Assembly (NCBI GenBank): GCA_016785955.1
Contig: JAEUWH010000056.1
Span: forward strand, 1 to 64,000
Direction: 5' to 3'
Source: Pseudobdellovibrionaceae bacterium
GTDB lineage: Bacteria > Bdellovibrionota > Bdellovibrionia > Bdellovibrionales > Bdellovibrionaceae
Length of the DNA stretch: 64,000 bases
Both the position numbers and the translations under genes were made by a program. Each line of letters begins with the position of its first letter. Positions within the stretch are counted from its first letter, which is position 1. Under the pieces are notes generated by a model. It was not told the origin of the DNA. It saw only the letters and a list, made by a program, of their open reading frames with translations, and ran no database searches. Of the stretch, positions 17,010 to 26,273 are shown in pieces.

Positions 17010-17072
17010 CCATTTTATGCATATACTAACGAAAAAATATATATTATATTTTAAGAACCGCGAGGGTTATTT

Positions 17073-17741
17073 TTGGAAAATATTTTTGATCACCAGATTT
17101 TTCAGTGGTTTTCGCAATTCGCTTATCAGCCGAATATGGTCTATGCCGGCGTCGTTGTCATGATGGTGGCCTCGGCGTTGGGTTTACCACTCCCCGAGGA
17201 AGTGACTCTTGTTTCTGTTGGCTTTTTGGCGTTCATGGGCTCTCGGCCAGATTTATTTCCCCCTCCATTTCCAGGCGCCCCTGTCGTCAATGTCCACGAA
17301 GCCGCACTGCTTTCATTTTTAGCCGTATTTGGCAGTGATTTTCTAATATATGGAATCGGTCGCAAATGGGGGCGGAAGATTTTATACCATCCACGTATGC
17401 GTCGATTAATCTCGGAAGAAAGTATTACAAAAGTTGAAAATTGGACGAAAAAATATGGCAACTTCGCTGTATTCGTTTTTCGTTTTACGCCAGGCGTTCG
17501 CTTCCCAGGACATCTGGCCTCGGGTATGCTGAAATTTCCGGCGTGGAAATTTGCGTTAATTGACGGGCTCGCGGCGCTCGTCAGCGTTCCCACTCAAATT
17601 TATCTTTTAGCTTTCTATGGTAAAGAAATTTTAGTTTATTTTTCGCGATTTAAAATTGTCGTCGCCGGCATCCTTGGTATTGCTCTTATCATTTTCTTAT
17701 TTAAAAAATTCTACAATCGCAGCCGGAATCAAACTGTGTGA
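17073..17741 (+). CDS. DedA/VTT-domain membrane protein
   Basis: 222 aa. DedA proteins are inner-membrane flippase-like proteins implicated in recycling lipid carriers or phospholipids and in membrane homeostasis. Seen: the re-entrant SALGLPLPEEVTLVSVGFLA, then GSDFLIYGIGRKWGRKI, and FRFTPGVRFPGHLASGML, the diagnostic DedA arginine/glycine motifs, followed by transmembrane segments to the C-terminus. The start is the TTG at 17073 with GAGGG about seven bases upstream. The next gene starts inside its last codons. Confidence 0.9.
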   Translation: MENIFDHQIFQWFSQFAYQPNMVYAGVVVMMVASALGLPLPEEVTLVSVGFLAFMGSRPDLFPPPFPGAPVVNVHEAALLSFLAVFGSDFLIYGIGRKWGRKILYHPRMRRLISEESITKVENWTKKYGNFAVFVFRFTPGVRFPGHLASGMLKFPAWKFALIDGLAALVSVPTQIYLLAFYGKEILVYFSRFKIVVAGILGIALIIFLFKKFYNRSRNQTV

Positions 17742-18385
17742 GTGTTGTTCGCGAAGAAGACTATTTAATTCTGCTGATAGATTCTTTCATCGATTTCAAA
17801 AATGGTATTTTAATGTTAGGATATGATTTACGCATCGACGCCTATACTTACTTTCACTTATCCCCACCGCTAAAAGCTATTCAACTTCTACCAAGAAAAA
17901 TCTATCAAGTAAAACGTAAGCTCACCTTGGATCCATCAGCCCCTTCTAGTCCCGATTTGGAAGAAACGCAGGTGGAACAAAAAATTAAAAGTATTGATCC
18001 CTCTAAATTAAATCCGATTGAAAAAATATATTATACCAACTATTGGCATCACAAAACGAAAGCTCCTGGTCCATCGATTAATGAAAATGTTATTCTTGCA
18101 ATTGGGCAAATTCGCGCCATCGACCAGCGGGTTTCCGTACTTGGCGCCGTGATTGACCTTACCGTCACCTGCCCCGAAGCCCCTACCCAGCTTGTTATTC
18201 GCGTACACACGAATACGTTTGAAATAAATGATACAATTTGTTTTCTTCTAAGAAAAATTCCGTCCACACAAGGATGGAGCTACCGTATTCTGGGGTATAA
18301 AAACAAACAGCAAACTGAAGAATACCTAAATCCTGATTTTCGCAATCTGCGTAATTTAGAAATCAACCCGATTGACTTTAGATAG
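17738..18385 (+). CDS. Conserved-looking protein of unknown function
   Basis: 215 aa, no signal peptide or transmembrane helix. GTG at 17738 overlaps the stop of the DedA gene by four bases, so it is translationally coupled and likely works with or is made alongside DedA. The N-terminal half (LILLIDSFIDFKNGILMLGY) and C-terminal half (VIRVHTNTFEINDTICFLLR) are beta-rich, separated by a charged linker at residues about 70-110. A PilZ-like role is conceivable but the RxxxR and DxSxxG motifs are not seen. I do not recognise the family. Confidence 0.7.
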   Translation: MSVVREEDYLILLIDSFIDFKNGILMLGYDLRIDAYTYFHLSPPLKAIQLLPRKIYQVKRKLTLDPSAPSSPDLEETQVEQKIKSIDPSKLNPIEKIYYTNYWHHKTKAPGPSINENVILAIGQIRAIDQRVSVLGAVIDLTVTCPEAPTQLVIRVHTNTFEINDTICFLLRKIPSTQGWSYRILGYKNKQQTEEYLNPDFRNLRNLEINPIDFR

Positions 18386-18428
18386 CAGATAAATTCATAC
18401 CATCCATACAGCCTAGCATCACAAAAAG

Positions 18429-19466
18429 CTAAGCTACTTTTTTACCAGACTCAAAGTGTGCGTGACAACATACATGCAAGCGCGTGCTATGCTTGTGTCC
18501 CCGAAAATCATATTCTGGCCAGAATACTTTTTCGTAGCCTTCTTGCAATCCAAATAACTCTTCACGAATTTTGAAAATTAAACCAGCCTCTGAACCCAAC
18601 AACCAATCCATTTGTACCAAATACAACGCCTGTTCTAGCTCGATTGGATTTAGTTGAGTTAGAAACTCGCTGGGCACATTGTCGATCAATTGGCAGGCAT
18701 TATGCGAAAATTTTTGAAAATGGCTATCAAGCGGTCGATACAATAGTTTATCGATTTTCACATCACTTGAACGCCCAGAAACAAAAGGTGTGAATAGTTT
18801 TTTGAAATGAAAATACAGTAAAGCATCATTCACTACATATTCGGGCTTAGCCAAATAATCTGTGATTGAATCCATTTTGATCGCCTCGTGACTGGCGTCT
18901 TCAACGAATGAATTATGATCTAGCGCTACTAATCCCCGAACGTTTGATAAAAATGAAAACAGCAACAACAATCGCTGTTGAAACTCGGGTGTAAATCCCA
19001 GTGAAAAGTTATAAAGCAACGCTTTTTGCATATGATCTTCGAGGTAATCAATCAATGGAATCAACTGCTGCAATTCTTGCATATTTACTTTATTTTTAGA
19101 GAACACATCTGCTAAAATCGCATTCCACTTGTGTTCGATTTTATCTGTCAACTGACTTGATACGGCATCGGTCTGCTCGGTAATCGCGACCACGCGCTTT
19201 CTTGAGCGCCCATATAATTCATAGTGTGGCTCCATCGCGCGCCAGAAATCCATCGCGGTATCTAGTGAATATAGACAATCACTTTTCATCGTTTTATGGA
19301 TATTAACAAAACTGAGCGCAACCAAGACATCACTGTGATACTTAAAAGGCTTGTGAGGTTTATGATCGGGATCCTCATGCTTGAAAAACTCTACCTGCGT
19401 AGGTTTAAGAATTGGCCCATGTTCCATATTAATCTCATAATCAAATGACTTGCTTTTTGACTTCAT
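18429..19466 (-). CDS. Cytoplasmic protein of unknown function
   Basis: 345 aa, no signal peptide, predicted mostly alpha-helical. Seen: a charged N-terminus (MKSKSKSFDYEINMEHGP), PDHKPHKPFKYHSDVLVALS, a central stretch rich in Leu and Phe (FQQRLLLLFSFLSNVRGLV) and a His/Cys-rich C-terminus (RGHKHSTRLHVCCHAHF) that might bind metal. It stands alone between the DedA pair and the divergent TatD gene. The family is not recognised. Confidence 0.7.
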   Translation of the reverse strand: MKSKSKSFDYEINMEHGPILKPTQVEFFKHEDPDHKPHKPFKYHSDVLVALSFVNIHKTMKSDCLYSLDTAMDFWRAMEPHYELYGRSRKRVVAITEQTDAVSSQLTDKIEHKWNAILADVFSKNKVNMQELQQLIPLIDYLEDHMQKALLYNFSLGFTPEFQQRLLLLFSFLSNVRGLVALDHNSFVEDASHEAIKMDSITDYLAKPEYVVNDALLYFHFKKLFTPFVSGRSSDVKIDKLLYRPLDSHFQKFSHNACQLIDNVPSEFLTQLNPIELEQALYLVQMDWLLGSEAGLIFKIREELFGLQEGYEKVFWPEYDFRGHKHSTRLHVCCHAHFESGKKVA

Positions 19467-19526
19467 AAATCCCTCAATATACTTATACCTTTCGACGCTT
19501 AATCCCTAAACATGTAGACTAGTTTT

Positions 19527-20357
19527 ATGAAAATTAACGGACACATCGACAGCCATAATCACCTAGCCAAAGTCCTGCACACTCATCCCGACCGGATCAA
19601 TGTTTGGATTCAAGATGCACTCGACTCGGGTATTGGTTTTTTCATGCAAGGAGGAATCGATCCGCAGAATTGGCAACACCAAATCCAACTCCAAGAACGA
19701 CTTCCGGGGCAGATTGGTCTATGCTTTGGTATTCATCCCTATTTTGCCAGCGAACGATCGATCACCGAGCTTGATCCCATTTTAGATCAACTAGCCCAAT
19801 GTATTGGCCAGCATAGTGGCAACAGCGAACTTTTAGCTATTGGAGAATTGGGCCTAGATTTTCGACCAGACTATGTCAAAAATGGCACCGAGTCCCAAAT
19901 TCATGCGCTAGAAATCCAAATCGAGCTGGCCGATTGGACCGGCCTACCGATGGTTTTTCATATTGTCCAAGCCCACCTCGAATGTGAACGTATTTTTTCA
20001 CTCTGGAACCCGAAAAATAAGCGTGGATTGATGCATTCTTTTAGTGGCTCCTTAGAGCAAGCTGAGTACTGGATGCAACACGGGCTGCTGATCTCACTGG
20101 GCGGCCCTGTTTGCCATGAAAAGAATAAAAAGGCCCGTCGATTGGCCACCCATATTCCTCTTGAGTTTCTGACACTTGAAACGGACTCACCAGATCAGCC
20201 TCCCCCCGAATACGCCCGGGGTGAAAATCCGCCAAAAACTTTATGGCAGGTTGCAAAAACTATAGGCGAACTAAGAAATCTAGACGCCGAAGAAATTCTT
20301 GATATAAGTAATTCAAACTTCCTGCGTGTTTTTAGAAAGGATCGAAAAAATGTCTGA
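19527..20357 (+). CDS. TatD-family metal-dependent hydrolase
   Basis: 276 aa, the usual TatD length. TatD enzymes are TIM-barrel, metal-dependent nucleases (3'-5' exonuclease activity in E. coli TatD). Seen: the N-terminal metal motif DSHNHL (H10 and H12), CFGIHPYF, AIGELGLDF (metal Glu), PMVFHIVQAH and LTLETDSPDQPPP (final metal Asp). GLMHSFSGSLEQA is the usual substrate loop. Cytoplasmic. The stop overlaps the start of tcdA by eight bases, so the pair is an operon. Confidence 0.93.
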   Translation: MKINGHIDSHNHLAKVLHTHPDRINVWIQDALDSGIGFFMQGGIDPQNWQHQIQLQERLPGQIGLCFGIHPYFASERSITELDPILDQLAQCIGQHSGNSELLAIGELGLDFRPDYVKNGTESQIHALEIQIELADWTGLPMVFHIVQAHLECERIFSLWNPKNKRGLMHSFSGSLEQAEYWMQHGLLISLGGPVCHEKNKKARRLATHIPLEFLTLETDSPDQPPPEYARGENPPKTLWQVAKTIGELRNLDAEEILDISNSNFLRVFRKDRKNV

Positions 20358-21246
20358 ATCATCTGAACAGATACACTCAACTGCGACTACGCCCTCACCA
20401 GTAGCTCCCCAAACTCCGCAACTACAAGAGACTAAATACGTCCTTCATCGTCGTTTTGATCGCATGGGTCGCCTGATTGGAGATACCAACATGGAAAAAC
20501 TGTTGCGATCTCATGTCATGGTGATCGGTTTAGGCGGCGTAGGCTCATGGGCCGCCGAAGCGCTGGCACGTTCTGGGGTCGGCAAACTGACCTTGGTGGA
20601 CTATGATGAAATTTGTATTACAAATACAAATCGCCAAATCCACACGATTTCAGGATTGATTGGTAAAAAGAAAGCCCAGATCATGGCCGAAAGAATTCAA
20701 AAAATTAATCCACAGATCAAAGTGGAATTCATGCCTTTATTTTACAACAAAGATACAAGCGAAGAAATTCTAGCCAAGAATCCAGACTATATTTTCGATG
20801 CAATCGATAATATGACAGCGAAATGTCACCTTCTTTCCACCTCCGTGAACCGCAAAATTAAAATCGTCACGACGGGGGGTTCGGCTTCGAAAATGGATCC
20901 CACACGTATTCAAATTTCTGATTTGGCACGCACCGAAGTTGATCCGATGTGTGCGATTATGCGCAAAGTCCTTCGCCATGAATACAACTTTCCCAAAAAA
21001 GAAGACTTCGGTATCACGTGCGTTTGGTCTCCGGAAGAACCGATGACACCCGTTGATTTACACTACGATAACGGTCAGGGGTTCAAGTGTGTATGCCCCC
21101 AAGGGCAAAACGATTTCAATTCGTGCGAGCATCGTCTCGTTATCAATGGATCGGCCGCATTTGTAACAGGTTCCTTTGGACTAGCCGCCTCATCATGGAT
21201 TGTGCGTGACATTATCGGTCACCTCAGCAACAAGGCCAACTCATGA
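20350..21246 (+). CDS. tcdA: tRNA threonylcarbamoyladenosine dehydratase
   Basis: 298 aa from the ATG at 20350, chosen because AAAGGA lies eight bases upstream; another in-frame ATG at 20326 would overlap TatD further. A ThiF/E1-like enzyme that uses ATP to cyclise t6A37 of tRNA to ct6A. Seen: FDRMGRLIGDTNMEKLLRSH, the nucleotide-binding GLGGVGSWAAEALARSG, the VDYDEICITNTNRQ loop, and IFDAIDNMTAKC. Cys residues in CVCPQG and NSCEH near the C-terminus match the family. The next small gene overlaps its stop. Confidence 0.93.
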   Translation: MSESSEQIHSTATTPSPVAPQTPQLQETKYVLHRRFDRMGRLIGDTNMEKLLRSHVMVIGLGGVGSWAAEALARSGVGKLTLVDYDEICITNTNRQIHTISGLIGKKKAQIMAERIQKINPQIKVEFMPLFYNKDTSEEILAKNPDYIFDAIDNMTAKCHLLSTSVNRKIKIVTTGGSASKMDPTRIQISDLARTEVDPMCAIMRKVLRHEYNFPKKEDFGITCVWSPEEPMTPVDLHYDNGQGFKCVCPQGQNDFNSCEHRLVINGSAAFVTGSFGLAASSWIVRDIIGHLSNKANS

Positions 21247-21371
21247 TTGGTGTAGTATTATTCTTCTCGATCGCTTTTGGCGCCGTTTTCCTGGGCCTTG
21301 TTATTTTAGGCCTAACATTTCGTCAATGGCTACGCCTGAGAATTGACAAAAAAACACAAAAACTGGTTTGA
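21243..21371 (+). CDS. Small single-pass membrane protein (42 aa)
   Basis: The ATG at 21243 overlaps the TGA of tcdA in the arrangement ATGA, so translation is coupled. The 42-residue product has one long hydrophobic helix, MIGVVLFFSIAFGAVFLGLV then ILGLTFRQW, and a basic cytoplasmic tail ending RIDKKTQKLV, the inside-positive orientation expected of an N-out, single-pass peptide. No family is recognised. Coupling, the clean hydrophobic segment and the basic tail together support a real gene. Confidence 0.6.
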   Translation: MIGVVLFFSIAFGAVFLGLVILGLTFRQWLRLRIDKKTQKLV

Positions 21372-21490
21372 GTCTTTAGTTTCCAAGCAAACTCTATTAC
21401 ACTCACAGAGGAACTCTTCACGCCTTATAAAATATGCATGAAGGGTTTCTTGTCGCACATTTGTCATAAAAATCAAAATCGAGGTGGGTT

Positions 21491-22594
21491 ATGGACACAG
21501 CGAAACTCATTAAAAAAAGAATCACGGAGCAGCTTCCTGAAGTAAAGAAAAACGCAGCCCTTCTGTATTCGTTAGGTCGCTCTTTAAGCTATGTCTCCGA
21601 GCAATGGGCTCTTCCTTGGATCGATTTTCTTGTGACTCGCCATCGCGTGCCTTACACGAATGTTCAAAAAGGCAAGATTCCAGTAGCTTATGCAAAACTG
21701 TACGACATCCTCCGCCAAGATGCTGAAAATATGGCAAATGGAGTTTACCCCTACTCGGTCTTGAAAATTGAAAACCCATATCGCCACATGAAATCGCTTA
21801 TGAACGTTTTTTCAGATGCGATCAAGATTTCCAAACGACGACAACAACACCAATCTCATGACTTTGACCACACCCGAGACAACGAAGACTTTGCCAGTGC
21901 CCCTGATTATTCAAAACGCAATTTTCACTACCAAACCAATGGCTACTTTTCCGATGAATCAGCGGAACTATACGATCATCAAGTAGAGATTCTCTTCGCG
22001 GGTTCGTCACACGCCATGCGCCGGATGTTAGTGGGGTTAATCAAAAAAGAAATTCCCAATCAAGGTGAAGGACTGCATTTTTTAGAGCTTGGCTGTGGAA
22101 CTGGAATTCTTACCCGTTTTATGAAACTGGCTTTCCCCAAAGCTAAAATTACCGCTTCAGACATGAGTTCATCTTACTTAAAAAAAGCACAACGAGATTT
22201 AGCCGATTTGTCAGGAATTAGCTATGTGCAATCACATGCCGAAAGCTTGCCCTTTAAGGACAATACATTCGATCTTGTGTATTCGTGCTACTTATTTCAT
22301 GAATTGCCTCTGCCCACAAGAAAAGCGACATTGGACGAAAGCCAACGTGTATTAAAGCAAAGCGGACTTTGGGGTTTTGTCGATTCACTTCAAAACAACG
22401 ATGACAAAGACATGCAGTGGGCACTGGATCAGTTCCCGGTCGACTTTCATGAACCTTTCTATAAAAACTATATTCAAAATTCGATCGAAACGATGCTTGA
22501 AAATACTGAAATGTCCATTATCGGAACGACGATTGGTTTTCTTTCGAAGGCTATTCTGGCAAAGAAAATTCTAGAATCACCAAAAATAGTGTGA
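21491..22594 (+). CDS. SAM-dependent methyltransferase (class I)
   Basis: 367 aa. Residues about 192-320 form a Methyltransf_11/25-type domain: motif I FLELGCGTGILT (197-208), the acidic loop ITASDMSSSYL, LPFKDNTFDLVYSCYLFHEL (motif IV region) and ESQRVLKQSGLWGFVDSL. The first 190 residues are helical and unfamiliar, with a charged stretch at about 115-145. The substrate is unknown; the following gene belongs to the deoxyhypusine synthase family, so polyamine-related small molecules are one possibility. The preceding 119 bases contain nothing recognisable besides a ribosome binding site. Confidence 0.85.
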   Translation: MDTAKLIKKRITEQLPEVKKNAALLYSLGRSLSYVSEQWALPWIDFLVTRHRVPYTNVQKGKIPVAYAKLYDILRQDAENMANGVYPYSVLKIENPYRHMKSLMNVFSDAIKISKRRQQHQSHDFDHTRDNEDFASAPDYSKRNFHYQTNGYFSDESAELYDHQVEILFAGSSHAMRRMLVGLIKKEIPNQGEGLHFLELGCGTGILTRFMKLAFPKAKITASDMSSSYLKKAQRDLADLSGISYVQSHAESLPFKDNTFDLVYSCYLFHELPLPTRKATLDESQRVLKQSGLWGFVDSLQNNDDKDMQWALDQFPVDFHEPFYKNYIQNSIETMLENTEMSIIGTTIGFLSKAILAKKILESPKIV

Positions 22595-22630
22595 TATCAG
22601 ACTCTCTCTACGACATTTGAGGGAGTTTTC

Positions 22631-23599
22631 ATGTCTATTACGAAATTCATAGATCACCATTACCGTCATTTTAATGCTCGCGCTTTAAAAGATGCGGCCC
22701 AAGGTTATAAAACTTTGATCGACAATAACGGTAAAGTTCTTCTTACAATGGCTGGAGCAATGAGTTCGGCCGAACTTGGCATCAGCGTCGCCGAAATGAT
22801 TCGCCAAGGTAAAATTCACGCGATTTCATGTACCGGAGCGAACCTTGAAGAAGACGTATTTAACTTAGTGGCTCATGATCATTACGAAGTCATTCCAAAT
22901 TATCGCGATTTAACTCCACAAGACGAGCAAGCTCTTTTAGAGCGACATCTTAATCGCGTAACTGACACGTGCATTCCTGAAGAGGAAGCAATCCGTCGTA
23001 TTGAAAAGGCCGTCCTCGAAGAATGGGTGGCCGCAGAAAAAGCAGGGCAACGATTTTTCCCTCATGAATTCATGTATAAAATTTTATTGTCTGGAAAATT
23101 GAAACAGTATTACCAAATTGATCCAAAAGACTCTTGGCTGCTGGCTGCCGCGGAAAAAAATCTTCCAATGGTTGTTCCTGGATGGGAAGATTCAACGGTC
23201 GGCAATATTTTTACGGGCCACATCTTGAAAGGCGATTTAAAAAATCCTACTTTAGTCAAAGGTGGGATCGAATATATGATGTCATTTTCGGAATGGTATA
23301 TGGCAACGGCGACTAAATATCCTGTTGGGTTTTTCCAAATTGGCGGCGGCATTGCGGGGGACTTTCCTATTTGTGTTGTGCCAATGCTGGCTCAAGATCT
23401 TCAATACAATGACGTTCCTTTATGGAGCTATTTTGCACAAATCAGTGATTCTACAACTTCTTACGGTTCCTACAGTGGTGCTATTCCTAATGAAAAGATC
23501 ACTTGGGGCAAACTTGCGATCGACACACCTAAATTTGTCATCGAGTCTGATGCCTCGATCGTAGCGCCATTGATTTTTGCTTACGTATTAGGTCAATAG
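22631..23599 (+). CDS. Deoxyhypusine synthase family protein
   Basis: 322 aa, similar in length to eukaryotic and archaeal deoxyhypusine synthases (about 310-370 aa). Seen: LLTMAGAMSSAELG and ISCTGANLEEDVF near the NAD-binding region, FFQIGGGIAGDFPI, SYGSYSGAIPNEKITWGK with the catalytic lysine (K294), and SDASIVAPLIFAYVL. Bacteria lack eIF5A; bacterial members of this family act as homospermidine synthases or have unknown acceptors, using NAD+ and spermidine or putrescine. GAGGGAG lies before the ATG, 36 bases after the methyltransferase stop, and a strong terminator follows. Confidence 0.9.
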   Translation: MSITKFIDHHYRHFNARALKDAAQGYKTLIDNNGKVLLTMAGAMSSAELGISVAEMIRQGKIHAISCTGANLEEDVFNLVAHDHYEVIPNYRDLTPQDEQALLERHLNRVTDTCIPEEEAIRRIEKAVLEEWVAAEKAGQRFFPHEFMYKILLSGKLKQYYQIDPKDSWLLAAAEKNLPMVVPGWEDSTVGNIFTGHILKGDLKNPTLVKGGIEYMMSFSEWYMATATKYPVGFFQIGGGIAGDFPICVVPMLAQDLQYNDVPLWSYFAQISDSTTSYGSYSGAIPNEKITWGKLAIDTPKFVIESDASIVAPLIFAYVLGQ

Positions 23600-23609
23600 G
23601 TTGTTTAAT

Positions 23610-23659
23610 TTCAGAATTCAGAATACCGAACACGTATTTTGAATTCTGAATCTCTTTTT
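23610..23659 (+). terminator. Rho-independent terminator
   Basis: A 17-base stem with one mismatch: TTCAGAATTCAGAATAC (23610-23626) pairs with GTATTTTGAATTCTGAA (23634-23650), followed by TCTCTTTTT. It ends the methyltransferase and deoxyhypusine-synthase-like transcript. Confidence 0.85.
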
Positions 23660-23799
23660 GCAAATTCTTCATGATTCCACTGTCTACATCTTTGCAGTAA
23701 TTACTTTGCGTTTCAGAAACTGTTTCAATACACTTCTTTTTTTAAGAAATTTTACGATGAGTATGCTAAACCACTGATAATTTTATTGGGGATTAATTT

Positions 23800-25272
23800 A
23801 TGAAGACTTGGGGATTTACACGATCGATCTGCATCATTTCATTTGCTTTAATAACGAATATAGCTTGCCAAAAATCAGACGATACCAAGTATCCATTTCC
23901 GACATATGATTCGTCTCTTTTGTTAAATAAGGAATTAGAACAAACGACGTTGAATTGTGAAAACACGGAATGCGAGTCTAACAAAAAAGATTTTGAGTCC
24001 ATCGGTTTGGTAGGCATGGTCGTCGAGGGTGAACCCGAAGATTACAATCACCGCGCCGGACAATGCACAGGTTTTCTATTTGGTTCTCAGTCTATTGTCG
24101 CTCTCAATTCTCATTGTGTGACGGACTCTATTTGGTCCAAACGTCGCTCCTGCGGAAAATACCTAGCCATTAAATTTCCTGAGACACCAGGACACCCATC
24201 AGAAATTCGCGAATGCCAAGAGATCATCTATCGCAGTGATCTTGAAGGAGAATCTGGCTTAAATATCAAATCAGATTACGCGTTCTTCAGGATCAAGCCA
24301 GTATCACGTGCCTACCTACCGATTACAACAACCCCTACCGGAAACCAACAAACAATATCGGTACGCAAAGTGAATCCTCTTAAAAATGTCGCTAGAATTG
24401 GCGGAACACTTGATTATGCCAATTGCACGACTCAAACGAACAGCTTATTAAACATAAATTATACCGACGAATGGGCTAAGACAGGATTGGGTGTAAAAAG
24501 TAAAAATTCCTATAAGCCATGCAAAATTATTCAAGGCAATTCAGGAAGCCCTGTCCTTAACAGCCGTAATGAAATTATTGGCTTTGCTCAGTCTTATGTA
24601 ACTTCGGCGTTCATCGATATTATTCAATCGTCACATTTCAAAAAACTTTTAAGTGCCGAGGCCAAGATCAATATTGATCTCCAAGTTCCCTCAACGTTGC
24701 CAGAGCATTTTCATTACACTCAGGCGATCTGTGCCTTTTCGCCAGGAAATCTGACGACTATAAATTCAGCGTGTAAATCAGGTGAAGACTCGTCATCTGT
24801 ATTATCTGCGCAAATGTCTCGCAACGGTTTTGAAAATGCGACGTCCATTGATGAGTACGTAAATAAATTAAAAAACGATGCGAATGCACGACCGACAATG
24901 TTCCAATATGAAGTAAAAAAAGATGCTCCAGATCGCTACGTCTATTCATTAAACCCAAAATGCGTATTGAGCGAAAATAAATGGGATACGACCGCTTTAG
25001 ATAAGAGTAGTCTAGGCATGATCACTGGTGGCGGAGCCAGAAATATTCGCGTGAGCGAGAAACCCTTGATTTATGAACTCGGCGTCTATGCCTCCTATGA
25101 CGAAAACTTTACGATTCGTACGCGGCGCCTAAGCCACACAACACAAAATGTGCGCTTCACGACGTCGATTCAAAACAATTCAATCTCGGTTTCAAAGGGT
25201 GTCATGCACCGATTATACAGCTTCGAAGAATCCTCGACCAGACTTGAAAATATCGGTTGGTGCCGAAACTGA
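23800..25272 (+). CDS. Trypsin-like serine protease lipoprotein
   Basis: 490 aa. The N-terminal signal ends in a NIAC lipobox (Cys23). Residues about 70-290 form a chymotrypsin-fold protease: His105 in ALNSHCVTD, Asp159 in SDYAFFRI and the nucleophile Ser248 in GNSGSPVL, so the triad looks intact, with the V8/glutamyl-endopeptidase-like GNSGSP rather than GDSGGP. Residues about 300-490 form a separate beta-rich region with several Cys that I do not recognise; it may bind substrate or the cell surface. Protease lipoproteins of this kind fit prey digestion or remodelling, which is inference. Monocistronic: a terminator precedes it. Confidence 0.85.
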   Translation: MKTWGFTRSICIISFALITNIACQKSDDTKYPFPTYDSSLLLNKELEQTTLNCENTECESNKKDFESIGLVGMVVEGEPEDYNHRAGQCTGFLFGSQSIVALNSHCVTDSIWSKRRSCGKYLAIKFPETPGHPSEIRECQEIIYRSDLEGESGLNIKSDYAFFRIKPVSRAYLPITTTPTGNQQTISVRKVNPLKNVARIGGTLDYANCTTQTNSLLNINYTDEWAKTGLGVKSKNSYKPCKIIQGNSGSPVLNSRNEIIGFAQSYVTSAFIDIIQSSHFKKLLSAEAKINIDLQVPSTLPEHFHYTQAICAFSPGNLTTINSACKSGEDSSSVLSAQMSRNGFENATSIDEYVNKLKNDANARPTMFQYEVKKDAPDRYVYSLNPKCVLSENKWDTTALDKSSLGMITGGGARNIRVSEKPLIYELGVYASYDENFTIRTRRLSHTTQNVRFTTSIQNNSISVSKGVMHRLYSFEESSTRLENIGWCRN

Positions 25273-25303
25273 TTTTTTTCCAAAGTTAAGCTCTTGAACG
25301 ATT

Positions 25304-25325
25304 GGGTGGCTACTCGTGGCCACCC
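25304..25325. terminator. GC-rich hairpin between convergent genes
   Basis: GGGTGGC (25304-25310) pairs perfectly with GCCACCC (25319-25325), with an eight-base loop, between the protease gene and the convergent hydrolase gene. No U tract follows, so termination is only probable. Confidence 0.4.
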
Positions 25326-25350
25326 ATATGAGGCTCATGATTTTTGAGAT

Positions 25351-26181
25351 TTAGGTGCTAAAAGCTAAATCGAAGATTTTTTTTCCGTTTTCCCCACTCG
25401 TCACGAGTCCAATATGGGATAACGCTGGGATTTCAAAAAACTTTATTTTATTTTGGTTTGCCAAGTGCCTACGATATTTTTCGATATCCAAAATTAAATC
25501 GCTGTCACTGGCAATGACGGTAATGCCCGAACATCGCTGAAGACAGCTGTCCCAGCTTAAGGGCTCCGGTAAACATGAACGGATGTAAGAAGCTTCGTAC
25601 TCTTCCACCTCGGACCCCCATTTGGCCTGTTCGGGAAATTTTAACTTCATTCGACCATCATCGGTTCGCTTGATCCACAACGGGAAATTCTTTGATTCAA
25701 CACTGTAGGGTTGCGGTAAATACGGCGAAATCATGACTACTTTTTGAAAAACATTTGGTGGCTGGCTCAATAACCACTTTAAAACTACGGCTCCGCCTAA
25801 TGAGTGTCCAACTAGCATCACTTTAGAAAAGCCCCTTCGCTGCAGCAAATTGTCTTTTAAAAAATTTAAATCTAGTACGACGTCCTCGTGTGGTCCAAGC
25901 TTAGCAGATTTCTCGTTGTTCATTTCACCGTGATGTTTCAGGTCTGGCAAAATAACATGAAATTTTGTACGACTGGCTAACTGAATTCCTAGCTGAGTCA
26001 AATAGCGAGAGTCCCCGCCCATACCATGAACTAGAACCAACAGAGTATCACTTGGGTTTTCAAACTCGCGATAATAAATGGCTTCACCATAAGGATTACG
26101 TATGGATTGAATCGGAGGAATTTTAAGAATTGGGATTTTAAAGTCACTAAACCCAATAAGATCATTGGACTGTGTTTTCAT
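25351..26181 (-). CDS. Alpha/beta hydrolase
   Basis: Cytoplasmic alpha/beta-hydrolase of the serine-hydrolase type. Seen: the oxyanion strand LVLVHGMGGDSRYL, the nucleophile elbow VGHSLGGAVVL (Ser of GHSLG), DLKHHGEM, the acid strand ITVIASDSDLILD and the catalytic His in IPALSHIGLV. The start is uncertain. I choose the ATG at 26181 (MKTQSND); an in-frame ATG at 26217 would add 12 residues but lies in the U-tract of the upstream terminator, so a start there would need read-through. The substrate is not predictable; esterase or lysophospholipase activity is plausible. Confidence 0.85.
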   Translation of the reverse strand: MKTQSNDLIGFSDFKIPILKIPPIQSIRNPYGEAIYYREFENPSDTLLVLVHGMGGDSRYLTQLGIQLASRTKFHVILPDLKHHGEMNNEKSAKLGPHEDVVLDLNFLKDNLLQRRGFSKVMLVGHSLGGAVVLKWLLSQPPNVFQKVVMISPYLPQPYSVESKNFPLWIKRTDDGRMKLKFPEQAKWGSEVEEYEASYIRSCLPEPLSWDSCLQRCSGITVIASDSDLILDIEKYRRHLANQNKIKFFEIPALSHIGLVTSGENGKKIFDLAFST

Positions 26182-26220
26182 ACTCAAAGTATAAAATACA
26201 AACTCAATGATAACCATAAA

Positions 26221-26252
26221 AAAGAAAAAGACGATCGTGCCAGATCGTCTTT
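26221..26252 (-). terminator. Rho-independent terminator of the 300-aa lipoprotein gene
   Basis: Read on the minus strand: AAAGACGATC pairs with GATCGTCTTT (26227-26236 with 26243-26252), a perfect ten-base stem with a six-base loop, followed by a U-rich tail. Confidence 0.85.
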
Positions 26253-26273
26253 CCTCTCTATTTTTTGTAGTCT

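Noticed and set aside
21372-21490. Weak inverted repeat CTTCA/TGAAG as a terminator
   Set aside because: Stem of only five bases with a long loop and no U tract.
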